64,000 nt of DNA from Neurospora crassa OR74A (GCF_000182925.2 NC_026501.1:310001-374000); one strand, 5' to 3'. Positions 22,263 to 35,316 are shown, counted from the stretch's first letter. Notes: generated from the sequence alone by a model not told the origin. Translations and numbers: made by a program.

Positions 22263-24580
22263 TCAGCAGGCAGCCTCCTTCACAGCTTCCTCCTCAGCAT
22301 ACTTCAAAGCCTCCTCAAACACCTCTTTCAAGTCCTCCCACTCCTCCAACCCAACACTCACCCTGACCTGCTCCGGCACCGCTCCATACCCCGCATGATA
22401 CTTTCTCTCTCTCTCCTCTGCACCCCACAGCAAGTCGTTGAAAGGCAAGGTAATTGACAGATGTGCGCCGAGATGGGGACCTTGGTGGACATGCAAATGG
22501 TCGTAAAACGCCTTTGCCACTTTCTTTGAGGAGAAATTGATGGACAGCAGACAGCCGAAGCCGGGCGTGAAGGAGTCGTTGCCCTCCATCTCGTCGTAGG
22601 GCGGGCCAGTGGGCGCGGGGGCAGTACTGGAGCGCATGTATTGCTCGTAGTAAGCGGTGCCCGGGGTGGAGGATGTGGTGGAGGGAATAGAGGGGTAGAG
22701 AACGCGGGAGATGACGCGGGGGGATTGGTGGGTGGTGGAATAAGTGTGCAGGAAAGAGGCGAGCTTTTGGGCGTTGAGGTTGTGCGTGTTGGAGCGGGCG
22801 AGGTAGGAGGAGGAGTTGGATAGGAGGTGGGCGGCGTCGGATGGGGAGAGGGCGTTGTGGTGCGTGGTGGTGAGGGTGGAGGAGAGGAGGGGGAAGTAGC
22901 GCGAGGAGGGGGAGAGGAGGACTGAGCCGGCCATGACCTTTGTTGATAGTCAGTATGCGCTCTTCGGAGGAAAGAGGTTGTTGTTGAGATACAAAGAGGG
23001 ATGACAAAGCAGGGGAATGGAGGAAACATCAAAACGAGGGAAAGACAACACCCGAAAAGGGGTAAAATCTAGCAAAGGGAATTGACTTACATCGGCAAAC
23101 CCACTAAACGTCTTCGTCAAAGACGAAACCACCACGTCCGCCACCGGCAACACATCGAGATTGCAAAACGACCCGACCGTGTCGTCCACAACAACCGGGA
23201 AGTCGTACTCATCAGCGATCTTCCTCAACCTCCCCAAATCCACGCTCACCAAAAGCGGATTACTAGGAAACTCCACAAACAAGTATCCTACCGTCCTCCC
23301 CTTTTCCTTCAATCCCTTTGCATATTCCTCCAATTGATCCATCACCTTTTCCGAATCCTCACACTCCCCAAAGTGCTTGAACCCTTCCACCTGTTCTTCA
23401 CCATTGGTGGTAGTAGTCCCCTCCAGTTCCTCAAACAAGTGAAACGTAGAATGAAACACCGCTCCCAGCGCCACCACCGGTCCTCTCCTACCAGATTTGA
23501 AGAAGGCCTCCTGCAGACGAAACACAGCCGCCATACCTGTAGTGTACAAGAACACGTCTTTAGTCGTTAACCGGGAGGCAAGTTCGATGTCGCGGGGAAT
23601 ACGCTGACAGAGCGCGACGATTCGTTCCCGTAGTTTTTCGTGCGCGTCGCTTTCGGGGAGGTACGTTGGTTCGGGTATGTCTTCCTTGATGGGAGTACCA
23701 CCGGAAATGATGAAATCTGACCCCTTGGCTTTCCAGTCCAACACCTTGACCTGCTTCTGCTTCTGCTCCTGCTCCTGCTCCTGCTTCGTCTCCTGCTTCG
23801 TCTCGGCTTCGGCCTCGGGCAAAGAACCATCGGAGGACGGCACGAGCGGAAGCAGAATTTCAGCGAGACGAGTAGAAATGCCTATACCGGGATTGGTCCA
23901 GATGCCCATGATCCCTTTTGCTTTGGGGAGCGGGTAGATGACCAGGTACAGCCTGACTTTTTCCTTTTCCGTCGCAGGAGTAAGTGCAGGAGCAGTCGCA
24001 TCGGCGTCAGAGTCAGAGTCAGAATCAGAGTCAGGAACGAGACGGACCCCCCGAAATTCAACAACCCGAAACTCCACTTTCGAAAGTTCACTTTCGCTAT
24101 ACCGATGTTCAGCAGGTCGATGATGAGAAATACAGTGCGCTGCGGCGAGTGCAAAAGCGTCGGGGGAAGTGAATGGGAGACAGCCGTGGGTGGTGGGGGA
24201 GATGCCTGAGTCTGATTCTGGATACGCAAAAGAGAGGTGGGTGAGGAGTTTGATGCCGAGCTGTTTACTTTGTTAGTAAAATACCCAAAGTGCAGTGACA
24301 ACGAGAAAGGGAAGGGGAAAGAGATGGACAAAGGGAAGTGGAAAAGAAGGTTGAAGGGAAGGGGAAGAGAGAGGGAAAAGAAAAGGGGCAAACGAACCTC
24401 CTTCACACACGAAAGGGGTGAAAACCGCGGATACATGCTCCTAAGCTGCTTGCCTATTTCCTGGTCGCCATCGCGGAGCCGGATGAAGGTGTCCCACCCG
24501 GGGAGGTGGACAGTGAGGGCGTGCGGAGTATGAGGAGGGAGGGAGTGGCCGAGGGGGGTGGTGATGGGTTTGACTGGCAT
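22263..24580 (-). CDS. Cystathionine gamma-synthase-like PLP enzyme
   Basis: A protein of about 675 residues with minus-strand exons 24580-24398, 24260-23091 and 22937-22263; all junctions are in phase. It belongs to the Cys/Met metabolism PLP family (fold type I). The N-terminal 60 residues (PLGHSLPPHTPHALTVHLPGW, then YPRFSPL) are the fungal cystathionine gamma-synthase leader. The PLP core has the tyrosine loop LYTTGMAAVFRLQ, the cofactor aspartate in FPVVVDDTVGSFCN, and the Schiff-base lysine at about K444 in SSLTKTFSG. GYADV-like FAD|VMAGSV spans the second intron, as expected for the family. Two low-complexity inserts are unusual: a DS/DA repeat near 130 and a run of E, K and Q near 200-220. 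It is probably a paralogue of the transsulfuration gene met-7, which lies elsewhere. Whether it makes cystathionine is not shown. Confidence 0.85.
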
Positions 24581-25308
24581 ATTGGCGGTTTGTTCCTCCC
24601 TTTATGGGTGATGGTGTTGGTGTTGGTTGTGAGTGAGTGGGTTAGTAAGTGAGTGAGTGATATCCAGCTAGGACCGGCCTTTATCTGTTCCAGAAAAAAA
24701 TGTCAATTGGGAGGAATTGTGTAAAAGTAAAGGATGTGAAGGACTTACCTACATATATCAGTTTCCTAAAATGTTTTTCTCCAGAAGAGCGAGAAAAGTT
24801 TAAAACTTAGGGCTGAGTAAGTCGGAGCGTTTCATTGCATCCCATCATCCCCCCCCCCCCCCCCCCCTCGCGCTGAACCATCTGATAGCCGTTACAGTCA
24901 CAGATAGGCCCAGACAGGGGATCGTGGTCCGGCTGCCACGGTGGCCCTTCCGGGAACTGACCTAAGTAACCTGGGACGCCCGCCGCTGAGCAACTCTACT
25001 AGTTCCAGGCAGCCGTCAGCCGTCCGTCGTATCCACTGAAACGTATGCTGACAAACGATAATCGCCGCTGACGGCTGTCCCCCCGAGAGCCGGCTTCGGG
25101 GTTGTGAGGTGAGCCCCTGAATTTCCAGAGTTCCCAAAGTAAACAAACCGGCGGCGGCTGTCGGGAACCCCCTCACCAGCCACGTAACCAAAAACCACAA
25201 CTCAACTAATTAACCCTTCTTACTTTTATATCTTCGACTGCTATTCTAGATCTATACATTACACACTTTTTTCTTCTAACCTACCTAACCAAAAGCTCAG
25301 TTCCTCCC
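24581..25308. other. Intergenic region with a poly(C) tract
   Basis: Upstream of the cystathionine gamma-synthase-like gene and downstream of pex1. It contains GTGAGTGAGTGAG-type repeats near 24630-24660 and a run of 19 C at 24849-24867. The segment 25200-25308 is AT-rich and likely the pex1 3' UTR. No gene is visible. Confidence 0.55.
24849..24867. repeat. Homopolymer C tract, 19 bases
   Basis: An uninterrupted run of C on the plus strand. Such G/C runs can form quadruplex or i-motif structures and are also error-prone in sequencing. Confidence 0.9.
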
Positions 25309-28300
25309 CTACATCAAACTACTCCTCCCCCCAATCTCATTACTCGCCTGCCCATCCCTCATCTCCCCGCTCCTGCCCACCACAAACTCATGATAAATCC
25401 TCTCCAACCTCTTCCTCTCCTTGACACTGATGGACGCCCTCGTAGCATCCAGCGCCTTGTACAAATGCTTCCAATTCACCACCACCTGCGGACCAGCATC
25501 CTCCTTTCCACTACCCGCCTTGCCATTGACTGCCTTGCCACCATCCGTTCCATTTGTTTGGCCAGAAGCAGCAGCCTGTCTAGCCGCCTTCTTCTGCATC
25601 ATCTTGAGTGTTTCCAATTTAGCGCTGATGGCCGCCCTTTCCGCTAACTCTGCGGCTCTGGTTCTTGGAGCGGAGGTGGACTGAGTCAAGGACCCATCAA
25701 CATCATCTCCATACCGGAATTGCACAAAGTCGTTCCTCCCCGATGACTTGGACTCCACCCCCCGACGAGCATGCGAAACCATACCCGTGCCCATATCAGC
25801 CAGAGCATCATGAATAGCCTCCAACTGCGCATTCGACACCAACGCCTGCAGATCCGCACCAGTGAACCCGTCTGTGCGCTTACCCAGCTCCAGCAAATCT
25901 TTTTCCGAGGACCAGACTTCCTCGGCGACACGGACCTTGTGCGTAAGAGCCTTGATGATGTCCAGCCTATCCTCCAGGTTAGGAAAGTCGCACAGCAAAG
26001 ACTTGTCCAAACGACCGGGACGTAACAGCGCGGGATCAATCAGGTCCGGTCGCGAAGTGGCCGCTAGCACGTAAACACCCGACAGTCCTTCGGCACCGTC
26101 CATCTGCGTTAAAAGCTGGTTGACCACGCGATCGGTAACGCCCGTGGAATCGTGGCCACGCTTGGGAGCGATGGAGTCGAACTCGTCGAAAAACAAAACG
26201 CATGGCTTGGCGGCCGAGGCGCGCTCAAAGAGGTCGCGCACGGATTTCTCCGAGGCACCGATATACTTGTTGAGAATCTCGGGACCCTTGACGGAGATGA
26301 AGTTGAGGCCGCATTCGCCGGCGACGGCAGAGGCGAGAAGGGTCTTGCCGCAGCCTGGGTAGCCGTACAAGAGCAGACCGGAACGTAAGCGCAGAGGACA
26401 CTGGGCGAAGATGGGCGCGTATTTGGTGGGGTATTCGAGGGTTTCGAGGAGGATTTGGCGCGTTTCCTGGAGGCCGCCGATGGAGGCAAATGTAGTGGAT
26501 GAGCTTTGGAGGGTGACGTTGCGCAGGGAGGCGGGCGTGAAGCCGGAGATGGCGGCGTCAAAGTCGGCGCGCGCGAGGTGGATGGTGGAGACATCCTTGT
26601 CGAGAGCTTCACCTACGCACCGGCTGAGGGCTTCGTTGCGGGCGCGGGAGATGAGGAGAATGAGATCGCCGGGCATGTAGCCGTCGGTTTGGCCGGCGAT
26701 GTCGAGGAAGTCGAGGTCGGCGTCAAGGACAAAGCCGCTGGACTTTTTGGAGGCCTTCTTGGACGGGAATTGGTTAGAGCCTTCCATCCAGCCGTCGCCG
26801 TCTTCGCCGCCGGTGGTGCTGCCGTCGCGGGTGGGCGGGCGACTGTCGAGATCTCCATCGGCAATTTCGCCAGTGGTTCTCTCTACTGGCACCGCGTCCT
26901 TCTTGGTGAGGGCTTCCATGATGCGGCGTCTCGTCTCCTTGTCGGGAGCACTCAGGTCAACGATTTCACGGGCGACGTGGCCGCCGACTATGACGTTGTG
27001 AAGTGAGTCCTTGCCCTGGCAGGTAGCAAGCAAAACGACGTTGCTGTCTCTTCCGCAGTATTGCTTAACCATGGAGCAGATCGCTTCACTGATTTGCCTG
27101 CTCCGGGCATTGTCGTTTCCGACTTGCAGTTCTTGTTCTGACGGGCAAAGCTTGTCAAGATCATCCAAGACAACAACAGCCTTACCGCCCAGTCTGGCGC
27201 CCCAGCTCGCTGCCATAAACAGGTGGTTAAGGGTCTCCTTGATGTTGGATATCCTGCTCTCATCATTGACAAGCTTTGTGCACGGGAAGTAGGTAGTGTG
27301 ATATAGCTGGGTTGACCGCAAGGTACGGGCAATGGACTGTGCCACAGATGTCTTGCCAGAACCCTGACCGCCGGTAAGAAGTACCGAAGACATATGGGTC
27401 AAGTGCAATTGCAACTTTTCGAGTAACGAATCAATGCCCACGAGTAAAGAGTCAGAGGTCTCAAGAGCCAAGTTAACTTCGCCCTCTGTCAACCACGCCG
27501 GCTTGCCGATAGGCGCCTGGACGGAAATGGGAACCTTCCAGTCAGACCCCATAACCCAGCTCAGAGGCTTCTTTCCGGATGCCTGAGTGGCAGGCGCAGG
27601 CTCAAACTTGATGATACCGCCCTCCCAGCCACGGGGACAGTCAAACCCATCGTAGAGCGCCAGCACCTGACCATCCGTGATAGGTCCAGACAGTAACCCA
27701 TTGCCCTCAGACCCGTAGATGTGGTTGACCTGCTTAGCCGCCTCCTCCTTTTCCGCCTTGGACTGACCACCAAACTTTAAACCAGCAGAAGCCACAGTTT
27801 TGGGTGAAGCGAACGGATAGATGTTGATTTTTGTGAGCGAAGCGCGCGAAACACCGTCCTTGTCCACGCTCTTCTTGCCTAAAGGAGACGAAGCCACCTC
27901 AAGCTTGACCACTCCGCCCACCATACCCTGGCTTCCCAGTGCCGCAGCCAGAGGCGACGAAAGAGCAGCTACTTGTCCATCAGGTGGGTCGTCCCATCCG
28001 CGGAGGTGAGCCACGATTTTGGTTGATGGTGCCGAAGCCGGATCGACCTGTTCTGGCTGAACAGGGGCATCGGTGGTTGGTTGTAGGCCAGCTGGGCGCA
28101 CCACGGTAACAGATACGTGCTTGGCGCCCTTCAAGTCTCCGGTCGTCAACAAGTCGCGGTCAACCCATACGCTCAGATCGTCGGTCGGCTTCTCGTCGTC
28201 GAACCATTCCTGAAGATGCTTCCGGTCGATACCCCTCAAAAACACGGGCGGCTTCTTGTCCTCCTTCTTTCTCCTGCTTGTGCTTGCCGAACTCTTGGCG

Positions 28301-29128
28301 CTCTTTTTGGAGTTTCCACCCACACTCCTGTTATCCTTGCTGTTGCGTGTCTTGGAGCGGACCTTGGGGGCCACGATGATCTCGGCGTCGGGGGCGATCT
28401 TGGCGCATGGGGCGTCTGGGGGTAGAGGCGGATCGATGGAGATGACCTTGATGTTGGCCTTTGACGTTTGCGACAAGTGTAGGGTGAGGGGATGGGGTAT
28501 TGAGGGAAGGCCGCCGGGAGCGTAGACGGGGTTGGGGATGGCGCGGACTTGGAATAGGAGGTTGTCTTCGAGGAAGGTGCCGTGGAGCTCAATCATCTCC
28601 CAGTCGTCGGGTGTAAGGGGCTCGATGTTGACGGTGGTGGCCATGGGCGGGTCGAAGTGTACTGTGGCCATGACCTTTTGTCCTTCCTTGAGGCCCAGGG
28701 TGCCGGCCAGGGTGGTGTCGATCTCGACGAGGGGGATTTCCTGGTCGCGGGACGAAGTCGAGCGTGTCCTGTCGATGCCGTGACTCCCGACCATGGGGTT
28801 GACCTTGCGCTTGCTGGGCATGCCGGTCCAGCCTACAAAGATGTTTTTGGTGACCGAGGCGGGGGCGCCTGAAGCGATGGCGTCAGGGGTCGACTGGACG
28901 CGGTAGTTGAGCTCGACGATGACATTCTGGGCGGGCTATCCATGAGGGTGGTTCTGTGTCAGCTAGTCTCCAGTGGCATTCCATGGTTCTTCTTCTGACT
29001 GGGGGTCTTACCGTGTTGACATTGGAGAGCAGGGAGGCCAGTGACGGTGGCAGGTTGACGAAGCAGTTTTGGAGATGGACCAGGGAGATTTCGGCAGCGG
29101 TAGACTGCGCGTTCTTTCTGGGAGCCAT
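25309..29128 (-). CDS. pex1: Peroxisomal AAA ATPase Pex1
   Basis: A protein of about 1247 residues encoded by exons 29128-29012 and 28935-25309; the 76-nt intron has a GTAAGA donor and an ATAG acceptor. With Pex6 it forms the hexameric motor that extracts ubiquitinated Pex5 from the peroxisome membrane. The start MAPRKNAQSTAAEISL and the following NCFVNLPPSLASLL...NTPAQNVIVEL are the conserved Pex1 N-terminus. The first AAA domain has the P-loop TGGQGSGKTS near residue 558 with VVLDDLDKL. The second has GYPGCGKTLLASAVAGECG near 897 and LFFDEFDSIAPKRG near 955, followed by the second region of homology GLSGVYVLAATSRPDLIDPA. Both nucleotide sites look intact. A downstream ATG at 28821 would remove the conserved N-terminal block, so the two-exon model is preferred. 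It is divergent from mcm7. Confidence 0.93.
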
Positions 29129-29142
29129 GGTGGGTGGCTGCT

Positions 29143-29175
<33 letters not shown>

Positions 29176-30164
29176 CGTGTCGACTACTTGTTATGGTGGT
29201 GGTGGTGGTGGTGGTGGTGGTGATGATGCTGTCGTCGTGGTGTTTGGCATAGGCGATGATGAGATGACAGATGAAAGGGTCCTGACCGTACCTAGCGAAG
29301 GTCACTAGGTAGCTTAGTTGGCTGAGTCGACCTACTAGTCTAACAATTACACCGAACAACGGGAATCCATCCGCCCCATCAATCCCCGGGTTCTTGTTGT
29401 CTTGGGCGGAGATCCAGGGGCATGATTGGTGTTGTTTTCAGCTGATTGGGGAGAACCTGGAGCCGCGGCTGGAGCCCGATTGGAGCTTCTCCAGCTGTCC
29501 CCAGTTTGCATGTGCCGAGGCACGCCACGACCTGGTACAGGGGGTTTCGGGCATGTCCCAGCGCAGGTACAGCCGCATGGAATTGTTAGGGGAATACATG
29601 AGCATCAAGAAGCCATCATGTTGAAGGGAGAAGATATCCGGATGGAAACTGGAGAAAGAGGCCAAATCTGAGGCATTGAAACTGTATAGATGAGTACGAA
29701 CGTGGGATATGAAGTATAACCTGTTTCCAGCAACTCAATGCCATGAGATGGTACTTCACTTCACACTCTTATGGTTGACATGTTATGAGGCTCAAGTCGA
29801 TAATCATGTTCCTGGACAACACTGACACGCCTCCTGTATAACTCATTCCTGCCACTCACTGCCACCTGCCAGGGGCATTCTCCAGTGTCTAGAGTAGAGG
29901 TAGGGATGCATGTAAGTACCTTGGCCCATTAAAGATTCCTTTGCCGGACCGCGTCTCATCGCGACTCGAACCGCGACAGTGGAGTCAACTGAATGGACAG
30001 AGGACCCACTCTTTCATGCTCCTCCATTCAATCAATGTTGACATCCTTCGTCCAACAAAACAAAGTCGAATTCCCCATCGCAACACAACCAAAACAATCC
30101 CCAGCCAGACCTTTGACCACACACCGAGTTGCGCCATACTATCCCACCCACCACATCTCTCACC
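29129..30164. promoter_or_regulatory. Shared upstream region of pex1 and mcm7
   Basis: A 1036-base head-to-head interval. Next to pex1 it holds a GTC triplet run at about 29143-29173 and a GGT triplet run at about 29194-29221, which fall in the pex1 leader. I saw no conserved frame. Pieces of tRNA-like sequence near 29955 were examined and rejected. Confidence 0.5.
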
Positions 30165-33084
30165 ATGGCGCTCCTCAGATACCCCGCCCCCGTCGACTAC
30201 GACGCGCAAATGTGTAGGTGGTGACTAAATAATTTCAATTACGACGAGGGAAAACTTTGATTTGATGATGGCTTCTCGATCGAAGCGCGGAGGATGGATT
30301 GCAAGCAAGAGGCAGGCTGGGCGCTAACCACAACGATTCGAACAACAGCCGCGTTCGAAAACTTTCTCGACGACTTCAAGACCTCGCCCCAAGACTCCAT
30401 CACCCATGCGCTAGGCAACATCGACATCAACGAGGACGACCTCAGCGACGAGTATGACTTTATGGACGACGACGACGACGACGATGCCCAGCAACAGCGC
30501 CGCTCCGAAAGAGCGAGGAGACGCGCCCCCCGCCACAAGTACAAGGAGCTTCTCCAGGAACTGGCCGACCGCAAGATCAACGAGATAGTCATCGACCTGG
30601 ACGACCTGCAGTCATGGGAGGAGGACGTCAACGAGGGCCTCAAGCTGGTTGAGTCGGTAGAGCGCAACACCAAGCACTACGTCGAGGTGCTCTCGCGCGC
30701 CGTCGACAAGCTGATGCCCCAAACCAGCAACGACATCACATTCAAGGACGATGTGCTCGACGTCCTCATGGCCAACCGCCAACAGCGCAACCGCACCCTC
30801 ACCGAGGCCGCCGAGAACCTGCGCGACCCCGACATGCTCAACGACACATACCCCGCCCAGCTCACCCGCCGCTACACCCTCGTCTTCAAGCCCCGGACCA
30901 TGACTGCTGATGGGCCCCAAAAAGCCCTGTCGGTCCGCCAAGTGCGCGGCGATCATCTCGGCCACCTGATCACCATCCGCGGTATTGCTACCCGTGTGTC
31001 CGACGTCAAGCCCATTGTCCAGGTTGGCGCCTACACGTGCGACCGCTGCGGTTGCGAAATCTTCCAGCCCGTCACCGACAAGCAGTACGCCCCCCTGACT
31101 CTCTGCCCATCCAAGGACTGCAAGGAGAACCAGGCCAAAGGTCAGCTGTACCCGTCGTCGCGGGCTTCCAAGTTCCTGCCCTTCCAGGAGATCAAGATCC
31201 AGGAACTCGCCGAGCAGGTCCCCATCGGTCAGATTCCCCGTACCCTTACCGTGCTTGCGTACGGCAGTCTGGTCAGAAATGTCCACCCCGGTGACATTGT
31301 CGACATCTCGGGAATTTTCCTCCCTACTCCTTATACCGGCTTCAAGGCCATGCGCGCCGGTCTGCTAACCGACACCTACCTCGAGGCCCACCACATTGTC
31401 CAGCACAAGAAAGCCTACACCGAGATGCAGATCGACCCCTCCCTGCTCCGCCGTATCGCCAAATTCCAACAGACCGGCAACACGTACGAGTACCTCGCCA
31501 AGTCCATCGCCCCCGAAATCTACGGCCACCTCGACGTCAAGAAGGCCCTCCTCCTTTTGTTGGTCGGCGGTGTCACTAAGGAAGTCGGCGACGGCATGAA
31601 GATCCGCGGCGACATCAACATCTGCCTGATGGGTGACCCCGGTGTGGCCAAATCGCAACTGCTCAAGTACATCTCCAAGGTAGCCCCGCGCGGCGTGTAT
31701 ACGTCTGGCCGCGGTTCCTCGGGCGTTGGTCTCACCGCCGCCGTAATGCGCGACCCCGTGACAGACGAAATGGTTCTCGAAGGCGGCGCCCTCGTGCTCG
31801 CCGACAACGGCATTTGCTGCATCGACGAGTTCGACAAGATGGACGACAACGACCGCACCGCCATCCACGAAGTCATGGAACAACAAACCATCTCCATCTC
31901 CAAGGCCGGCATTTCCACCACTCTCAACGCGCGCACCTCCATCCTCGCGGCCGCCAACCCGCTTTACGGGCGGTACAACACCCGTCTCTCGGCCGTCGAG
32001 AACATCAACCTCCCCGCCGCTTTACTCTCCCGTTTCGACATCATGTTCCTCCTCCTCGACACGCCCACGCGCGACACGGACGCCCAACTCGCCAAGCACG
32101 TCGCCTACGTGCACATGCACAACCGCCACCCCGACATTGGCACGGGCACCGGACCGGATTCATCCGTCTTCTCCCCCGAGGAAGTCCGTGCCTACGTCGC
32201 CAAAGCCCGCGAGTACCGCCCCGTCGTCCCGCAAGCAGTCTCCGAATACATGGTGAAAACCTACGTCCGCCTGCGCGCACAGCAGAAACGCGCAGAGAAG
32301 AAGAACCAGAACTTTGGCCATACCACGCCGCGTACTTTGCTAGGTGTCGTCCGTCTTGCGCAGGCTTTGGCTCGGCTTAGGTTCAGCAACACCGTCACGC
32401 AAGATGATGTTGATGAAGCTCTCCGTCTCGTGGAAGCTAGCAAGGAGTCGTTGGCGCAGGATGATAGGAATACTGGCAATAAGAGGGCAATGAATGCTAG
32501 TAGTAGGATTTATAACCTTGTGAAGGGGTTGGCGGATAGTGGAGCGTGCAGACCTGATGATACCCCAGAAGAGGAAGAAGAAGATGAGTTTGGGGTGGAG
32601 ATGAGTTTGAGAAAGGTCAAGGAACGGGTGATTGCCAAGGGCTTTACGGAGCAGCAGTGGTTGAGTGCGTTGGATGAGTATACTGATTTGGATGTGAGTT
32701 TTCTTTTGCCCCCTTTTTTTTACTTTCTCTTCTTTTTTTTTTTTCCTTTCTTTTGTTCCTTTTTCTTTCCTTTTCCCCTTCTAGTCTTTCTTTCCCCTTT
32801 CTTTTTTTCCCCTTCTTTTCTTACCCTTTCGTACTTCCATTCTTTCCCCTTTCTGTCTTTTTTGTCCCCCCCCCCCCCCTCCCCCCCCTTTTTTCCCCCT
32901 TTCTTTCACTCTTTCTCTTTCTCTCTTTTTTTTTTCTTTCCACCCCTTACTTGTCCCTAGAGTGATGGTGATGCTAATGAGATTTTTTTTTTACCAAAAA
33001 CAGGTCTGGCAAACGGCTGGCAATGGAACGAGACTGGTGTTTATCACTGCGGGGGGTGAGAGGGAGGGTAGTGAGGATATCTGA
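30165..33084 (+). CDS. mcm7: Replicative helicase subunit Mcm7
   Basis: A protein of about 824 residues in three exons, 30165-30213, 30349-32693 and 33004-33084. It is one of six Mcm2-7 ATPases loaded at origins and active in the CMG helicase. The first exon gives MALLRYPAPVDYDAQM, and the second starts SAFENFLDDF. A four-cysteine zinc motif (CDRCGCEIF...LCPSKDC) lies in the N-terminal domain. The ATPase has Walker A GDPGVAKSQ at 445-453, Walker B DEFDKM at about 509-514, and the arginine finger SRFD. YVHMHNRHP after the ATPase is typical of Mcm7. The last exon gives VWQTAGNGTRLVFI, which matches the family's C-terminal winged-helix end. The 310-nt second intron is a long C/T tract. Reading through from 30294 gives a longer frame ending in poly-Phe and is rejected. 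Confidence 0.93.
32694..33003 (+). repeat. Homopyrimidine tract within the last mcm7 intron
   Basis: The 310-nt intron is nearly all C and T from 32694 to about 32960, including T and C homopolymers near 32716, 32868 and 32931. Translation yields Phe/Pro/Leu noise. Such tracts can form triplex DNA and stall polymerases. Confidence 0.7.
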
Positions 33085-33826
33085 GAGACCAAGAGGTTAT
33101 AGATGGGGGGGGTGATGGTGATGGTGACTGGATTTTTTGCTGTTGTTGGGGTTTAAGGGAAAACTTGTTCAGCTCCTTTTGGTATTCTGATTCTGATTTT
33201 TTGTGATTTGTTATTTCTGAATGGGTGTCTTGTTTACTTCCATCCAAAATAGGGCGTTGTATGGGTTGGAATGATGACTAAAGTTTTGGGGTTTCTGAAC
33301 GTGGTGTTGAGTACTGAAAAAGTGTGTGGGTGAAAATGTGAAGTTGGTTTGAAGTGAGATTTGAATAAAGTCGTGTTTTTGTGGCTGTCCTGGTCTGATT
33401 ATCGGTAATTGAGTCGATAGTGAGGACTGAGTGAAGCATAGACATAGTTGTTCTTGGAGTTCCAAGACCGTTGAAATTGAAAATTTGATGATGATGAAGA
33501 GAAGCGGTTCCCAATTTGGAGTTCTGAACTATAGACGCTGTCATCTGGCGATGGAATACTTCCAAAATCATCTGATCAAAGAAGCATCGCTCAGGTTTCA
33601 TCTCATTGTGACAAACCAGCCAGATGTCAGTCATATAAACCCTCTAAATCTCTTACTAAAAATACAGGCTGATATTTTCAATCCCACACACCAATCTAAC
33701 TAACCCCTGTTTTCTAGAGTTACAAAGAGTCATCATACTCAACTATCTATCACACATTCTCACCTATATACTCCCCCCCCTCCGGGTCCCTCCCATTCCT
33801 GAACCCCTGAGACTTCACACCCCGAC
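33085..33826. other. Region between convergent mcm7 and mS29 genes
   Basis: The two genes end toward each other with 742 bases between their stops. The interval is AT-rich and probably holds both 3' UTRs. No gene is visible. Confidence 0.6.
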
Positions 33827-35316
33827 TCAAGCCTTCATAGTCAAAAGCGAAGCCCGCTCCATCTCGCCCACCACGCCATTCCCGCTCAACGTCCACTTCT
33901 CACTCACCATGCTCTCATCCACCCTCTTCTTCAACATGCCACTCGCGGCCCAGTACTCCAACAGACCGCGCGCCTCCGTCTTGCTCACGCCCTTGAGCCT
34001 CAGAATCTCCACGCTCTTCATGACCGCCTCCACGCGATCATCGTACTTTTTGCTATACGGGTCCCTCTGCGGGACCTCCTTTTCGCCCGCTTTCTCCGCC
34101 TCGCGCTGCGCAATCGCCAGCTCCATACTCGCGCTCCTAGGCGAGTTTCCGCGCGTCGTGGCGCCGAGGACAGCACCGCCATTGGGCATCACGGTGGCAC
34201 CAGACAAGCAGTCGGTAAAAAGTTTCACCAAAGCCAAGTCGTGCGAGTGGATCAGCTCAAAGGCCGGGTTGCGGTAGTCCGACACCTTCATGATGTGGGC
34301 GAGGCCGTCGAGCGAGAACAGGATGGGCGGGCGGCCGGGCACGTTCTCGGCGTTGAGTTCGCGCCAGAGAGCCTGGAAGACGGTCCAGGCGCCGTCGGCC
34401 TCCTTGGCGCTGTTGATGAGCTGCAGCAGGGGCGAGTTGACGGGGATGATTTGCGGGAGGTCGGCGTGCGAGTAGACCGTGTTCATGCGCGATAGGACCT
34501 TTTCGTTGGCGCGCTTGAAGGATTGCAGGAGCTTGAGCGTGTAGGTGGGTTGTGTCCAGAGCGGCGAGTTTTCAATGGGGGCGTATTCGGTCACGGCCGT
34601 GGTTAGTTCTTGGGCTGTTTTTCACGTTACAAAGTCAGTATGTCAGTTATGGAGTTTGAATGGTAGGGAAAGAACAAATAGGAAAGAGACCTACCCTCGG
34701 GAATGTGCAACACCACCCAGTCGTTCATAAACGCATGCGTCATGGCCTGCAGCAGCAGCAAGCTCTTGCCCGTTACCCTGTTGCCCTCAATGACCATGCG
34801 GATCGTCTTGCCGTCGGCACCAGCCGCCTTCATCTTCTTGGTCAGGTCGACCGTCTCCTGGCGGATGAGCACCGAGGGCTGGCGGAAGATGCCCCAGCAC
34901 TGCGTGGGCTTGAAGGCCTCCATGGCGCGCAGGGCGTCGACCACATCCTCGGGCAGGGCCTTGACGGAGCCGACATTGTCCTGTTTGGCCAGGTCGTTGG
35001 GGCGCAGGGTCTCGAGGCCGGGCACGGGCAGGGCATTGTTGTTGCTGAGCACAATCTTCTTGCGGTAGGCCTTGCGCTCGCCGGGCAGAGGCGGCTTGCC
35101 CGAGGATACCACGTTCTTCTTCTTGGTCTTCTTGAAGCGCAGCTTCTGGGGGCGGTTGGCGTTCTGTCGGCCTCCCGTGTTGGCGGAGGAGGCGCCCTTG
35201 GTGGCGGCGGTCGCTGTGAAGGTGAGGCTGCCACCACCGACCTGGAGCATCTGGCGGGGGACCAGGGCCACGGCCGAGGGGCGCACGAGGCACCTCAGGC
35301 AGTTGGACGCCGACAT
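33827..35316 (-). CDS. rsm23: Mitochondrial small ribosomal subunit protein mS29 (Rsm23/DAP3)
   Basis: A protein of 469 residues with exons 35316-34695 and 34614-33827; the 80-nt intron joins HIPEG to AQELTTAVTEY in frame. mS29 is the GTP-binding head protein of the mitochondrial small subunit, known as DAP3 in animals. The N-terminus MSASNCLRCLVRPSAVALVPR is basic and amphipathic as in a mitochondrial presequence. The P-loop GNRVTGKS lies at about 178-185 and is preceded by KTIRMVIE. Later blocks PILFSLDGLAHIM and LAHSHD-like ELIHSHDLALVKLF match the family. Length fits fungal Rsm23. The gene is head to head with rrs1, 645 bases apart. Confidence 0.88.

Noticed and set aside
29935-30010. B-box-like CGGTTCGAGTC on the minus strand, possible tRNA
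   Set aside because: No A box, no acceptor or anticodon stem at the right spacing, and the hairpin loop has the wrong size.
32700-32960. Unspliced C-terminal extension of Mcm7 rich in Phe and Pro
   Set aside because: It is intron sequence. Splicing at 32694/33004 restores the conserved Mcm7 end.
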